Positions 1-10,765 of a stretch of DNA of 64,000 bases are shown here, piece after piece. A program made the translations under genes and the position numbers. This DNA is from Ornithodoros turicata (taxonomy: Eukaryota > Arthropoda > Arachnida > Ixodida > Argasidae): assembly GCF_037126465.1 (NCBI RefSeq), contig NC_088210.1, positions 13,042,011-13,106,010 of the forward strand, in the 5' to 3' direction. The notes beneath the pieces were generated by a model. The model was not told the DNA's origin and did not search any database. It saw only the letters and a program-made list of their open reading frames with translations. Numbering within the stretch: the first letter of the stretch is position 1; each line of letters starts with the position of its first letter.

Positions 1-590
1 TTCCTCACTGGCGGAGAGGCCTCACGTGACGTCAGAGCCGTCTGAGTTGCGGTATTGGCGGTGCCGGTTTTCTATACGTGTCCGTTACCCCGTTTGCTGT
101 AAAACATGGGATGCAGATTCAGACCGATGAAAATAATTTCGTTTTACATTGACCCGGAATAACTGAAGACGAAGACCCTTTTAAGAAAACCACTTTTTAT
201 TTTGTTTTCCGACATCAATATCAACATAAAACGAGGCTGGTTAATAGTTCATAAAGCTGCTCACTCCAAATTTGTTACGTATCTTTATTTTTCCTTCCCT
301 GCCTCCCTTTCACTTATTGGATAGGTTAACGCGGATTGTCAAGAACTTTGCAGATTGAAGCGACTCATCAATTGGTTGGCTAAATGCTCCGAGCACATTA
401 TGATTAGAGAGTATCAGTCACAACAAAATTATTAAAGTTACGGACGGCTATAGGAATGAAAAACCGCAGGAATTGTTTTATGTAATAGCTGTGCAAGACT
501 TCGACTTATTTGAACTGCTCCTCCATTCGACAATCATTTCCTCAATTATTTTTCTTTATTCTTTTTCGTTTGCCGTTTGCTCTTTTTCAG
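1..590. other. unassigned DNA
   Basis: I recognise nothing here. The last 50 bases (about 540-590) are a strong pyrimidine tract ending in TTTTTCAG, which would serve as a splice acceptor for the candidate exon that follows. Confidence 0.4.
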
Positions 591-843
591 TAGAATTCTG
601 TGTCTGGCTTTGCTCTCGGACGGAGTTCAATGTGCTTCGCGTTGCAAAAATCCACGTGCAAAGGACTCAATTAAACGCTTCGATGAATCGATTCCCCCGG
701 CTCAAATGACTATCGATCCGAATTGCGGTGCTGTGCTGAACACATACTCTTCCATTTCCTTTTCGTTAGATGGACCTCGCCAAATTCCTACGGATACGCA
801 CTATGCAAAGGGAAGGAATTTCGTTTTGTTTGATTTGTGCTAG
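591..843 (+). CDS. candidate exon of a small secreted protein
   Basis: A good acceptor (pyrimidine tract at about 540-588, AG at 589-590) opens a frame that runs to a TAG at 841-843. The frame has no ATG near its start, so if it is real the initiator lies in an upstream exon. The first residues after the acceptor, RILCLALLSDGVQCA, look like the hydrophobic core and cleavage region of a signal peptide, followed by SRCKNPR and a Cys-bearing tail ending in FVLFDLC. Small secreted Cys proteins with a signal peptide split by an intron are common in tick salivary families, but I cannot name one. The frame is only about 84 codons and could be chance. The true exon might also end earlier at an unrecognised donor. 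Confidence 0.3.
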
Positions 844-1054
844 CAGTGAAACATCTAAATATCCGCAACTTAAAATGTCAGGCTTGTTGGTACTGCATAC
901 CACTAAAAGCGTTAAGAGAACATAAAAGACGACATATATACAGATAGCGCACAGATAGACTATCTCTAAGAGTGTATTCACACAAGCGACATCCTCACGG
1001 AATATTCTAGTCGAAGAAAAAGCAAAGGACTACCCAGGGAGCAGAAGTTCCACC

Positions 1055-1262
1055 CCGTGCACTTAGCAGACGACACTTAGCAGATGACACCATCAGCGTC
1101 TTTTCCTGTCGTCTGCTACGGAATAACTCGCGGCTGTGTCGCAGGATACTCCCCACGGTTAGCAGTGCATCTCAAGAACGCTCGCGCTCACATAACAGCA
1201 GCAAACTAGGACGTTGGAGTACTCTGGGGAACGTCGCTCCTGTGAATACACGGTACGTGTCT
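1055..1262 (+). repeat. dispersed repeat G, copy 1
   Basis: About 200 bases match the minus strand of 34200-34436, including the run TTTTCCTGTCGTCTGCTACG and the flanks CGGTTAGCAG and CGCTCGCGCTCAC. The unit carries AGCAGACGAC at 1065 and its complement at 1108. No terminal repeat or target duplication was found. Confidence 0.6.
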
Positions 1263-3144
1263 TCTTCCGCGTTCTTTTAGCGCTGTTAGCACAGGGGTGA
1301 CATCCAATGTATAGCTCCATAAATAAAAAGCGTCCCGGGCGAATGCAATGCATTTCGGAGAAGTCATAGTGACAGCAAGACGTCACAGCAGACGTCACCA
1401 CGCACGTTACCTTACAGGTACTGTAAAGCACCACCGACCAAATGACATTTAGTGTGGCTATTCGATAGTCCAAACCATCAGGACAAAAACTGCGCAAGTT
1501 TCATTCCAATCGACGGTACAATTAATTAGAAAATTACAATTAAAGATTACGGGCAACACTGTACTAGGTATTCGAAATGAATCCGTACTCCTGACACATA
1601 CGGCGGCAACCACATTGCATGCGTATAACACTGGGCCCGACATAACAATCCACCACAATCCACCATAACATCCGCCCCTGCAATCCACACAACGATCCAC
1701 ATCTGAGGATAAACGGATAAGCGAACTGAAATGAAATGCTGAGTCGTTGAAAAAAGTGTATCAGTCGTTCAAGAAGCCAGACAGCGTCGGGACTTGTTTC
1801 TTCACAGAGGTTCATAAAGGGAGTTCGTTCGTTCGAAAGAGGCCGCGAACAGAAGGAGCGCGCAGGCGCAGCAGAGAAGTAGGGAGAGCCTCCATCGAAC
1901 AGCGGTCAGTGCTGGGTTACTTCGTAAAAACAGGGGTTAACAGGTTAAACTGTTAACATGGGTTTCAGAATGCATAGGTAAACAGGAAAACTAATAATAT
2001 GGTTACTAAAATAACGAACTTCCGATATAATAGTGTGTAATACCAATTTTCAGTGTTGCCCGCTGTACCGGGGGTTGTTTGACACCAGGCGTCGCACCGC
2101 TCCACTACGCCGCAGCTTTCATGGCAAATTAAAAATATTTATAGGGCGTTGTCGGTCGTATGGTTCCGCATATGGTATTTAGAAGCAACAAAGTCTCTAG
2201 TCACATCACGGGCATATCACGCTTGTCTACTGCTTTACAATACCTTTAAAGATTGCCTAGCCCGTGACCGAAGGCCGAACCGTTCGTGAACAACGCGTTT
2301 CTTCTTTCTGTGCGCCGTTTAGGAAAGTGCGTCTTTTTTTCTGTCCCGCTAGTTATTTTCATCCGATGATCTCGCAGTAAAACACGCAGTTCTGTACTTG
2401 AGGGCTTCTACTATTCACCACTTTCAAAGATGTGATGACGACCCAGCGTTAAAGGGACGGTATCGTACCCCCTGCCCCTCTCCATAAAGTGTACTATTCG
2501 ACTTCCCTTTGTTGAAAATGGAATACTGCAAATTTACCCGACGAAACACGTCACAGTTATTAAATAACCGGATTAAATTGATAAAGTATACAGAGCATGC
2601 CGCGATCTGTGTTGGCAACAATAAGAACGGCCACGCCACCCTGCGGGAAAGTCCGTGATAGGATAGAGAAATCGTCTGCTTTTGCGCGCGCTAGTGCATC
2701 GGCGTGAGCAGACGACTTTCAGAAGTTACTGGGGGTCGCGGCAACTCTCGTACATTTTCTTTCATTTATCTGGTGAAGAACGCACATTCTAAGAAGTGGC
2801 AAACATGGTGGTTTAGAACAACAATGTTAGCCCTCAGAGACAAGTAAAAAGTCGCGGGACAACCCCACCCACAATCACAAATCTGAAGTCGCCGGCCATT
2901 AGCGCGCGCGGTCACGTTACAGCTCCGACTAAAAATATATTACGCCCGCTTCCATTACACTCCCCGTTGCACACCGGTCATGTTTCGAAATGAAGTGTCG
3001 CTGACGACGTACATGGAGAAGGTGTGCGTGTTTATTTAAAAAACGCATTAAATACTCGTGAAAAAAAATAACACGTGACTTAATTATCTTCCACATATCC
3101 GATTATGCGCCACATTGTCGGAGACCCCACAGTCAATGCTCGCG
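1263..3144. other. unassigned DNA
   Basis: No gene or full element was recognised. The word GTGTCACCCCTGTG (or close variants), present here on the minus strand near 1295, recurs near 4452 and 54090, so part of the stretch is probably old repeat. All open frames are short and without splice context. Confidence 0.4.
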
Positions 3145-3432
3145 ACGTTTGTTTGGGTTTGAGGCGATTATGTAAAGGTGTATGCTGACCGATATCACGC
3201 GGATGAGATGCTGTTATCTCATTAACACATAAAGGCGGACACCAAATCCAATAAATTTGCCACTAGACTCCGTGTATCCTCCTTTGTTTCATAGGAAATT
3301 TGAAAATGCCCCACTGAGCGAACGCGACCACCCTCGCGTGTATCAATGAAATAAAGTCATCGCATCCATGCAATTCAGCCGACATACACCTTCACATAAT
3401 CGCCGCAAGCACACAAACAAACATCACCATGA
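3145..3432. repeat. foldback (MITE-like) inverted repeat
   Basis: GTTTGTTTGGGTTTGAGGCG at about 3148 and the following GATTATGTAAAGGTGTATG pair with the complement at about 3380-3428 (TACACCTTCACATAATCG...CAAACAAAC). Weaker pairing continues inward for about 40 bases, so each arm is roughly 80 bases around a central 120. The ends and any target duplication are unclear. Confidence 0.55.
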
Positions 3433-3791
3433 TAACCACAGCTGAGGGCAACGCCGTGTCAACAGCTCATGCCAAGGCGGACACCCCCGCAGAAACAGTG
3501 ACACAGTCGAAAGACTATTTGCCTTTATTTCTCGTAAGAGCCGCTAGGGTTGCTCTCTCCCCGACTTTAGCAGAGCCGTTTGGACAGACCTCTGGACTTT
3601 AGCTCCGCCAGTCGAAGTAGCGTTCCAGTTAACTCTGCTTCGAGCTGTACATTGGATTCCCGCACACTTGGGAACCGCTCACCCTTCCTCCTTTCCCTGT
3701 TAAATGAGGGAAGCGTGTCCTTTCAAGTATCCCACTTTCGGTGGTTCTGGGCGCTCGGTTGGAAAGAGCATTTGGGGGATATGGGTCACTG
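3433..3791. other. unassigned DNA
   Basis: No recognisable element. The segment at about 3752-3790 recurs in imperfect form at about 3874-3912 (shared words ATTTGGGGGATATG and ATTTGGAGGATATG), so the palindrome that follows is bracketed by a direct repeat. Confidence 0.4.
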
Positions 3792-3882
3792 CCACCCGCG
3801 TGCCCAGATCAACCGAAAGCTCAGAACCTCCGAATATTTTTTCGGATGAAGTGAGCTTTTGGTTGATTTGGGACGTCGGTGG
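3792..3882. repeat. imperfect palindrome
   Basis: CCACC...CAACCGAAAGCTCAG on the left pairs with CTTTTGGTTGATTTGGGACG...GGTGG on the right. Each arm is about 43 bases and there is almost no loop. Confidence 0.5.
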
Positions 3883-4615
3883 AAATGGGCATTTGGAGGA
3901 TATGAGTTGCTACCGCTTCTGCAAGTTACAATTATCAGGACAACGACGAAGTACCCGCTAGTGACTCTAGTACCCGCAGGCCGGTGTCATGCATGACGTA
4001 TGCATGAGAGAAGCGCGGGTTTCATCGTCTGCTATTACCGCACGTTTCGACAAATTCCTCGAAAACGACTTGGTTATTCCGAATTAAACTGTGAGGGTCG
4101 TATGTGTACAGTACTCGTGAAGGTTGTTTTGGCTAAGTTTCGGAATCGCCACGGCTGTACGAGACCGTCCCTTTAAGACACACTGTGCCGGTGTGATGGA
4201 TTTAAACAAAGAGGAATGGGATACCATCTCGTGGAAGGAGCGCCGTATATAGCGTAGCATGCTTAGTTTACGCTGAAAAAATACGTTCATCTCTCGACTT
4301 TATGCCAACGGGAATATGTCGGCAAGCGCTAAAACGGCATGTAAGCAAAGTCACATGACCTCAAAATGACGTTGCGTATGACGTGTGACCAGGACAAGAT
4401 GGCGGTTTTGCAAAAAAGAACCCGCTTGAGGGTAGATACAACAATGGAGGATTTGTGTCACCCCTGTGGCTGTTAGTGGTATAGATATGCATAAGTGTGA
4501 TTTAGTGTAATGCATAGTAAACTTTTTAGAGCGCAGATCTTATACCCTAGTGAGACGGCAAACCTAATGCCGTTAGTGGAACGGACGTTACTTCGCCTGT
4601 TCCCCAACAACCATT
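3883..4615. other. unassigned DNA
   Basis: No gene or element recognised. A copy of the short word GTGTCACCCCTGTG lies near 4456, and ATCGTCTGCT near 4024. Confidence 0.4.
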
Positions 4616-4762
4616 GTCTTGTTGAAAACAGGAGGCGTATGCCTTTTTGTGGCAATTGTGAGGTACATAATTGTCACAAAGAATGCGTACGCCTCCTGTT
4701 TTCAGCAAATCAGGTGAGAGAACGATATCATTCGAGATGATGGTTGGTGAAGTGAAGTTACT
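4616..4762 (+). mobile_element. family A foldback MITE, truncated
   Basis: The centre of the element is preserved: TTGTTGAAAACAGGAGGCG, a short loop, GCGTACGCCTCCTGTTTTC, then GATATCATTCGAGATGATGG. The outer left terminal repeat is lost and the right end is shortened. Confidence 0.7.
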
Positions 4763-5437
4763 GCAATTCCGCTTAATGTATTAAGGTTGCCGTGTGGCTA
4801 GGGTATTAGGCGTCCGTTCCTGCGTTGAGCGGCGGCGGCGTTCTGACCGGCAGAGCGCACGAGGAGCGAAGCGAAGGATAAAATTACGGAAAACCGTGAG
4901 GAGGAAAGGAGCTGGGATGCGTACGGCGAGAGCGAAGAGGTCGCGAGGAGGAAAGCGAAGAAGGAGGGCACGCTTAGGATACCGGAACGCATCTGGTTGC
5001 AGTTCGGTGAGCTTGGCTCCAAACTTGCGACTGGAACCGTGGTGGCCCCAAAATCGCACGCATGAAACAGTCGTGTACTCCTATACCAAGAGCCAACCGC
5101 AAAAGTTGGTATACGTGGCGCTGAGACGCACTGCAGACATAACCGGACTGTATACCTCACCAACGTGGACAACGACTTCACGACGACTTCGCAACGACTA
5201 ACGAAAAATAAAAACACTGGTGTATAACTCGGCTTCAACTGCTGCACTCAAATTTCGCATTACCGACTACCGTAATCGTCCAGCGAATTTCTCCAACCTC
5301 AACATCAACTGCCTTTATTGAACTCAATTTTATTGAACTGGTGATGTACGCGACGACGCAGTTGGTCTTGGAAAGCGATTGCTTATTCGCTATGTGCTAG
5401 ATGGCAATGTAGCGATGTTTTTTGTTGTTGTTGTTGT
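4763..5437. other. GC-rich stretch with an Arg-rich open frame
   Basis: A frame at 4794-5201 (+) encodes an Arg/Lys-rich 135-residue chain, and the opposite strand is also open across it. Purine-rich composition explains both. No domain, splice signal or conserved motif was seen, so I do not call a gene. Confidence 0.4.
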
Positions 5438-5815
5438 TTAAAGGGGTACTAAAGTGCAAAAAATTATTCCTTAATTATTAAAAACGGAAATAAAAAAAAT
5501 TCCTTAAAAATTAAAAACGGAATGAAGGAAGCAGTTACATTGAGAGCAACACAAAAGGAACGGATTCGTCCATTGGTCGTTAGCTCTTTTTGTTTTTTTT
5601 TGTTTTTTTGCACCTAGACAGCAGCACAGCCGGTAGCTTCTATGACCGCCTACGCGTGAAGCCGTTGAGAGTGAGAGAAAACTGCATGGCGTCTCCTTCA
5701 ACAGGAACGCCTTACACCCGCCATTTTTGTAAACGCCCCCAAGCGGTCGCTCGTGACAAAATCGTCACTTCATCCTAGTCTCACGTCATAAGCAACGCCA
5801 TTTTAACGTACCCCT
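5438..5815. repeat. TTAA-ended repeat (family B type)
   Basis: It starts with TTAAAGGGGTACTAAAGTGC, a terminus related to the TTAAAGGGGCTCTAAACTG at 33805, and ends near TTTTAACGTACCCCTTC in the reverse sense. TTAA at the terminus suggests a piggyBac-like non-autonomous element. The interior has no coding sign. Confidence 0.45.
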
Positions 5816-6407
5816 TCTTTGGCGCTGGCCCACATTCATTTCGATGTTTACCACCTTCACCTGCTTCTAGGACAGCAGCGACATCTGCAACAACCGTGCT
5901 GCTAAATGACCGTTAAAAGCAGATGACGCTTCGATCGGCCGGCCATGAAGGTACCCAAGAAAAGCGGAAGACCGTATACTTAAGCCGCTACACTGTGTAA
6001 CACAGAAGCGCTGTCCCGGTTCCTTATCGCAAGCGCAGCATCTTCGCTCGCCTCTTAAATATCTCTACAGCTTTGTGCCTCTTTCTTATCAAGCGCCAGG
6101 CGAGAGCGTTACGGCTGGAAATCTATTTAATCCCTCCGTATAAGATAGCACCCGCTCATAATCCCAGGAAGGGATCCCTATTGATTTTAGGATTAAGAGC
6201 GAATGTTTAAACGATATACCTGAGACTCGTTGCCGAAAGTACGCGGATAAAACGAAAGGACGAGAAAGAAAGTGAATTACTTTATACTTAACTTAACGGT
6301 CGACCCGGTTGCATTAACGAATCGACCCACGAGGCGTCGAACAGAAGACGAAATAAGGCTTGAATGCATGATAATCACAAATTACTTACTGAGTAGAGTA
6401 CCAAACA
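5816..6407. other. unassigned DNA
   Basis: No gene or repeat recognised. Confidence 0.4.
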
Positions 6408-6598
6408 GGTTTTCCCTAGGTTTTTCTGAGTTTCCAGACGAATGTCGGCGCAGTTCCCCCTGAAGTCGGCCCAGGACGCACACTAACCCCCCCTGTCCCC
6501 CACACTGTCCTGGTGTCCTCTCTCCATCTGTCCACATTTGTTTGCTGATCATAGCCACAGTTGCTTCGCGGCGCTAACACAAAATTTAAAAAAGAATA
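6408..6598 (+). mobile_element. SINE type 1 (Ruka-like), 5' truncated
   Basis: It matches the body and 3' end of the fuller copy at 28611-28906: TTTTCCCTAGGTTTTTC, GTCGGCCCAGGACGC, CTCTCCATCTGTCCAC, CACAGTTGCTTCGCGGCGC and an A-rich tail. The tRNA head is missing. Confidence 0.75.
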
Positions 6599-6656
6599 CC
6601 AAAGTGATATTACATATACAGGATATTACATACTTCGAGTTACAATCTGTGTAACA

Positions 6657-6764
6657 GGAAGAGAGTTGCCTCAGGACAGAAGCCGCCGATATTTCGAATA
6701 TCGGCGGCTTCTGTCCTGAGGCAACTCCCTTCCTACATCTCCACCGGTTCGCTGGATTTCTAAT
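6657..6764. mobile_element. 108-bp hairpin insertion with 13-bp target duplication
   Basis: The insert is flanked by AATCTGTGTAACA at 6644-6656 and again at 6765-6777. Its first 77 bases form a hairpin with arms of about 37 bases and a 3-base loop. Thirty bases per arm pair perfectly (GTTGCCTCAGGACAGAAGCC ... GGCTTCTGTCCTGAGGCAAC). The rest is a single-copy tail, CATCTCCACCGGTTCGCTGG and beyond. The long duplication fits target-primed reverse transcription, and the internal inversion fits twin priming. Confidence 0.7.
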
Positions 6765-7122
6765 AATCTGTGTAACAAGTAATTTAGTTTCAAGATAATT
6801 GAATGACTATTTTGTTTTTACGCGATTTTCAAGCAAATTGCATGACTATAGTTGAAGGAAAATGCACCAGCACTGGAATGTGCAGAAGAATGTCCCGCGT
6901 CTGAAGCAGAGCACTCGACCGACCGCTTTGCCTGCACGCCGTAGCAGACGACACTCGGCAGCCGATGAAAGTTCCCGGATTAGCCGACGTCACAACGCGC
7001 CAGATGGAGGCGGAAGAGATCGCCGCCGCGGCGCGCGTTCTTGTAAACTGAGTTTTTCAGGAACTGCGCGCTTCCAAAAGGAGATATTTCTGATGACAGT
7101 TCCCGAAAGTACCATGCTCGCA
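6765..7122. other. unassigned DNA
   Basis: No gene is recognised. It contains GTAGCAGACGACA near 6941, one of ten exact copies of this 10-mer core in the window. Confidence 0.4.
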
Positions 7123-7357
7123 CAGATCCCGTCTGCCTTAATAATAACACTGGAAAAAATTCGGTCTCATTTACGAGCGCGGTAACAGCCAACCTGGGGG
7201 TACTGGGGGAATGTTAAGTGAACAAAATCCTGGCGTTAAACTAAGACAATAATTTTCTTCAATTAAGATTTCCTCATGGCTCCAAGGGTTGCTGTAATCG
7301 CGCTCGGGAACGAGACAATATTTTTTCCAGTGTTATTATTAAGGTTGACGTGAGCTG
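7123..7357 (-). mobile_element. family F foldback MITE, copy 1
   Basis: Terminal arms of about 70 bases (CTTAATAATAACACTGG...) surround a loop that is the reverse complement of the loop in copy 2 at 60581-60820. A TA follows the right end. The left flank is CA, so the target duplication is not clean here. Confidence 0.7.
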
Positions 7358-7984
7358 TACTACGCTTGATGTTCGAGGTAGTCTGACACGCTCTTTTAAA
7401 GAAAGGAAAATATCGTAATGCACAAACCTTCGGTATCGATGTTCTAACTCCAACTTGCATATAGGAACCGAACCCGAAGAAATATGCTACATGTTTTCCT
7501 GTTGCACGAACACGGCAGACGAGACAAGATACATTAAGAGGTCTATATTGAGAAATAGCAAAGGAAGAAGAAAAGACTACAGCTTCGGAGAAGCACTATC
7601 GGTGGAGGTAAGAATATCTCGACACTGAACAAGCACCTTACATGTACGTTCTATTCGGTCGTGCGCGTGTTTGCATGCGCAGGTCGATGCAAAGCATACG
7701 GCAGGAACACTCACGACTGGTACAAGCCAAGGAGGCTCACTATAGAAGCAGACGATGTTATCAACAGCATGTTTTTTTCTTTCTGTTTTCTTTTTTCTTG
7801 TGTGTGTGTGTGTCTGCGTCTCCGCTTCTTGCTGTAGCGTCAACAACCCGCGACCTTATAGCGACTCGTCCGAGGGTTAGCCATCCATCAGTAGCTCACC
7901 AAACCGAAACGTGCGTTCCGAGAAAATAAAACAAAATTGGTGAGAACATAATGGATGACATGTGAAGAGCATCAAGGCACTCAC
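7358..7984. other. mostly unassigned, possible terminal exon at 7839-7929 (+)
   Basis: A long pyrimidine tract ending in TTGCTGTAG at 7838 precedes a short open frame (STTRDLIATRPRVSH...) that ends with TAA next to AATAAA at about 7925. The arrangement is suggestive, but the frame is only about 29 codons. The same tract contains (TG)n. Confidence 0.25.
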
Positions 7985-8042
7985 CACTCCATCGAAAGAG
8001 CTTTATCTAACTCAAACATGTTGCCAAAAATGACTACGCAGG
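7985..8042 (-). CDS. candidate internal exon, unknown protein
   Basis: Read on the minus strand, this 58-base block has a strong acceptor (CTTGCCTCTCCTCTTACATT then GTAG) directly upstream. Directly downstream is the donor sequence GTGAGTGCC. Between them one frame is open through the whole block: CVVIFGNMFELDKALSME, with two bases of a split codon at each end. This is the best splice-site pair I found in the window and the peptide has ordinary protein composition. I do not recognise the family. No neighbouring exon in a compatible phase was identified on either side. A possible acceptor at about 7542 would create a stop with this donor phase. Confidence 0.4.
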
Positions 8043-8867
8043 CTACAATGTAAGAGGAGAGGCAAGAAGACAGGCTGGGAGCCAATGGAATGGGAGAAAA
8101 TCGAAGGACGTATCGGGTGGCCACGCCGTCTTCAATGTCCAAGTCCGGGAGCCGCCATGATAGACTTGTCATTGCTCGTATCCAATCCAATCCAAGTCGT
8201 GCTTTTCCTCTGGGGCCCACGTGTGAAGGGCACGGTACAGTGGGATGTGTTGGATTGGTTTATATTCCACAAGGAACGAACATTGTACAGTTGTAAGCCT
8301 TCCACTGCGACATGTGAGAACGGCGCACGGGAGCTCGCAGGAAATACCGTTCGTAACAATTTAGGCCTAACGCATGTATCATGGATGGCGGCTCAGTGAT
8401 ACAGATGTCCCTCTTCGCCACCTCGGTTTTTACGTATTACCAGAACTTTACGGGTTAAAGGGTCGCCCATCTGTGCACAGCGCATCTTTGGAAGCCTTAC
8501 CTCGTATCTACAAGGATATGCTTCAGGCAGAATTGTCTTCATGCAGGATGTGTTTCTTTTTTGTTTTTTGTTTTTTAGTTTTTTTTTTCTTTTTTTGGTC
8601 CTGGTGAACTTTTTCTGAAGAGTAGCAAGCCAAATATTGGCTGACCTCTCTCAACATTTAAAAACGAGAAGGAGCAGGATGGAGGAACCGCATATGGCGC
8701 TACAGTTTGAAGCGGTTCTCTGTTAACGCAAAGCCGTGCAGAGGGAGAGTCTGGCCAATCGGAGGAGTCCATTTTGAAACACATCATTTGGGGGAACTGT
8801 GCCGGCTGGACAACTGACCACATTATCCCCCACCACCAGCGCTCCACTCCCCTACACACACTCCCTA
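8043..8867. other. unassigned DNA with (TCCAA)n
   Basis: Three units of TCCAA lie at about 8187-8201, the same pentamer as in the tiny insertions at 19352 and 56404. No clear flanking duplication is visible here. The 3' part (about 8640-8860) may belong to the LINE remnant that follows. Confidence 0.35.
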
Positions 8868-9245
8868 TCCTGAGAAGAGTTGATGCAACGCTCGCTTTCC
8901 GCATGCCACGAGACGCCTCTCGTCAAGATGCTACATTAATTCATTAAATGCGCATCGATGCGGCTATTACTGCTCAGTGGCGTTACTGCTTGAGGCAAGT
9001 CGACTCTCCCCGATGCTGTCACTGCGGTGCTCTAAGAAGATCTAGAGCACATTCTTCTTCTTCATTGCCCACACTACCAACCTTTCCCAACCGCACTCTC
9101 CGAGTCTCTTAATCAGCTGGACTCTCGCTCCCCACCCCCCTCTCTCTCTATATATGAAAATTGCTTGGTCCCTGGCCAAATCCAGCCCACCAACGCTCTG
9201 ACCTCGAAACTATTTTGACCATTTTAGGACACCATAGGACTTCGA
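8868..9245 (+). mobile_element. degraded LINE C-terminus (CCHC region)
   Basis: In shifting frames it reads VDATLAFRMPRDASRQDAT, then MRIDAAITAQWRYCLRQVDS, then PRCCHCGAL, then (after a frameshift) DLEHILLLHCPHYQPFP. The Cys-Cys-His-Cys spacing is the zinc-binding end found after the RNase H domain in I/R1/Jockey-like non-LTR retrotransposons. Several stops and shifts make it a dead copy. The reverse transcriptase is absent. Confidence 0.6.
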
Positions 9246-9351
9246 TCCTTATTGTGGAGGGGCTCATTATTTCGTTCCCCACATCGTCACCAGCAATAGG
9301 GGTTGAGTATCGCCACTGGCAATGAAACTCCCTATTCTTCACCTCATAATA

Positions 9352-9485
9352 AAGTTGCCGATGCTGTCTGAAAACCCAGGGAAAACCTCGGATAGTACAG
9401 CCGCTGGTAGGATTCCAACCCAGCATCTCCCAGTCTTCAGCACGACCTTGGCTACCAGAAACGAGCGGACCCTTTAGCCCAGGTC
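9352..9485 (-). mobile_element. SINE type 1, head and start of body
   Basis: On the minus strand it reads GGTAGCCAAGGTCGTGCTGA, AGACTGGGAGATGCTGGGTT, GGAATCCTACCAGCGGCTGT and GGTTTTCCCTGGGTTTTC. This closely follows the head of the 28611 copy. The 3' part is lost. Confidence 0.7.
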
Positions 9486-10515
9486 CCCCAAGGTCGCCAT
9501 TTTCCCGTGTATTTGTTCCTATCCCGATGCGTGCAATGCCGGAGGCCGCCCTTAGATACCCCATTGTTACCAGACGTTGGCTTGCGTGGATTGTAGCGCG
9601 CTAAAGATCCAGTTGAAGCACAATCCAAGCCATGCCAAGTCACCAAAGGAGAAATGGACGACTGCAGCGCCTGCGGCGCCTGGTACGACAGGTACGCTAT
9701 GTGATGCACGCAGCCGTGCACTAGATTCTTCCGGTCGCTCAACACGTTTAAAAACGGGACCGAAAAGTGAAACACGACAGAAAAAGTTGTTATACGCGTT
9801 TTATTTGGACATATAAAGACTAGATACACTCGCAGAAACAACAAAAACATTTTGCCGCTAAACTTAGCGCGCTGAAGTGATCCGGAACGGCAACAGTGGG
9901 GTATCTAGTGGCGGCCTTCTTCGTTGCACGCTTTTCCGAGGTGAGTTTGGGGGACCTGCTTTAGCCCTTTCGGCCGTGCCGCTGTGGTATAGACATTATG
10001 TCACGGATCCGCAGGCCTGAACACATATGTCCTCGGTGCGAAGCACAGTGTTGCCTCCCTCATATTCTGCCCTCTAATCGGGTTAATTCGCGGTCTTTAG
10101 CAAACGTTAAGTAGTCGCCTGGGTAATCACAGACGAGCAAGGGACAAACATGCGGGCCGGTCTCGCCGTTCCGCAACCAAACGGATTATCCCAACAGTTA
10201 AGCTCGCTCGGCACAGATTGGGTTACGTGTTGCGTACACTCTCCTGCTGCTCTCGTTCAACTCGTAAATGCAATTTCACCGACGGTTGCTAGTATATAGC
10301 CGCGGATGAGACGGAGAGGAGGAACAATGCCGAGAGAAAGCAGTCTGAAAGGTTTCATCTCTGTCGGGAATTTGAGCTACTATATGTGGGACGTTCACTG
10401 CATTTAACGTTGAAAATTCAGAAGAATGAGATTCCGCGTAATTCGGCGGAGCGGGGGAGAAGCTTCAGTAAACAGACTGGAATTTGAAAGCAAAGAGAGT
10501 ACACACACCAACGTT
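9486..10515. other. unassigned DNA
   Basis: No gene recognised. A GAG|GTGAGT sequence near 9940 (+) follows a short open frame (VGYLVAAFFVARFSE), but no acceptor lies upstream before a stop, so it is not called. Confidence 0.35.
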
Positions 10516-10765
10516 TATTGTCATGGTGGTGCCGTTGTCGCCCTCACAGAGTTGGCCAACGTCACGACTGACACCCTGGGGGAACGTGCGACCTGGGCCG
10601 ACTTCTAAGGGAACTGTGCCGACATATGTCTGAAAGCGTCTGAGGAAAACCCAGGAAAAACCGCAGACAGCACAGCCGGCACCGCGATTCGAATCCGCGT
10701 ACCTCCCAGTCTCGACGTGACATGGCCAGCGCGCTAACCACTGAGCCACTGAGCGATAGCTTTGA
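10516..10765 (-). mobile_element. SINE type 2, nearly full length
   Basis: On the minus strand the head has an A-box-like TGGCTCAGTGGTTAGCGCG and a B-box GGATTCGAATC. These are followed by CGGTGCCGGCTGTGCTGTC, TTTTTCCTGGGTTTTCCTC, GTCGGCACAGTTCCC, GTCGGCCCAGG and a 3' end GTCAGTCGTGACGTTGGCC. It is tRNA-derived, with a polymerase III promoter presumed from the boxes. Confidence 0.8.

Noticed and set aside
4794..5247. 135- and 149-codon frames on opposite strands, one Arg-rich
   Set aside because: Both strands are open because of purine-rich composition. There is no domain, no splice context and no stop-free extension that would suggest a gene.
9880..9950. Exon ending at GAG|GTGAGT with peptide VGYLVAAFFVARFSE
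   Set aside because: A stop lies directly upstream in the frame and no acceptor falls between the stop and the open part.
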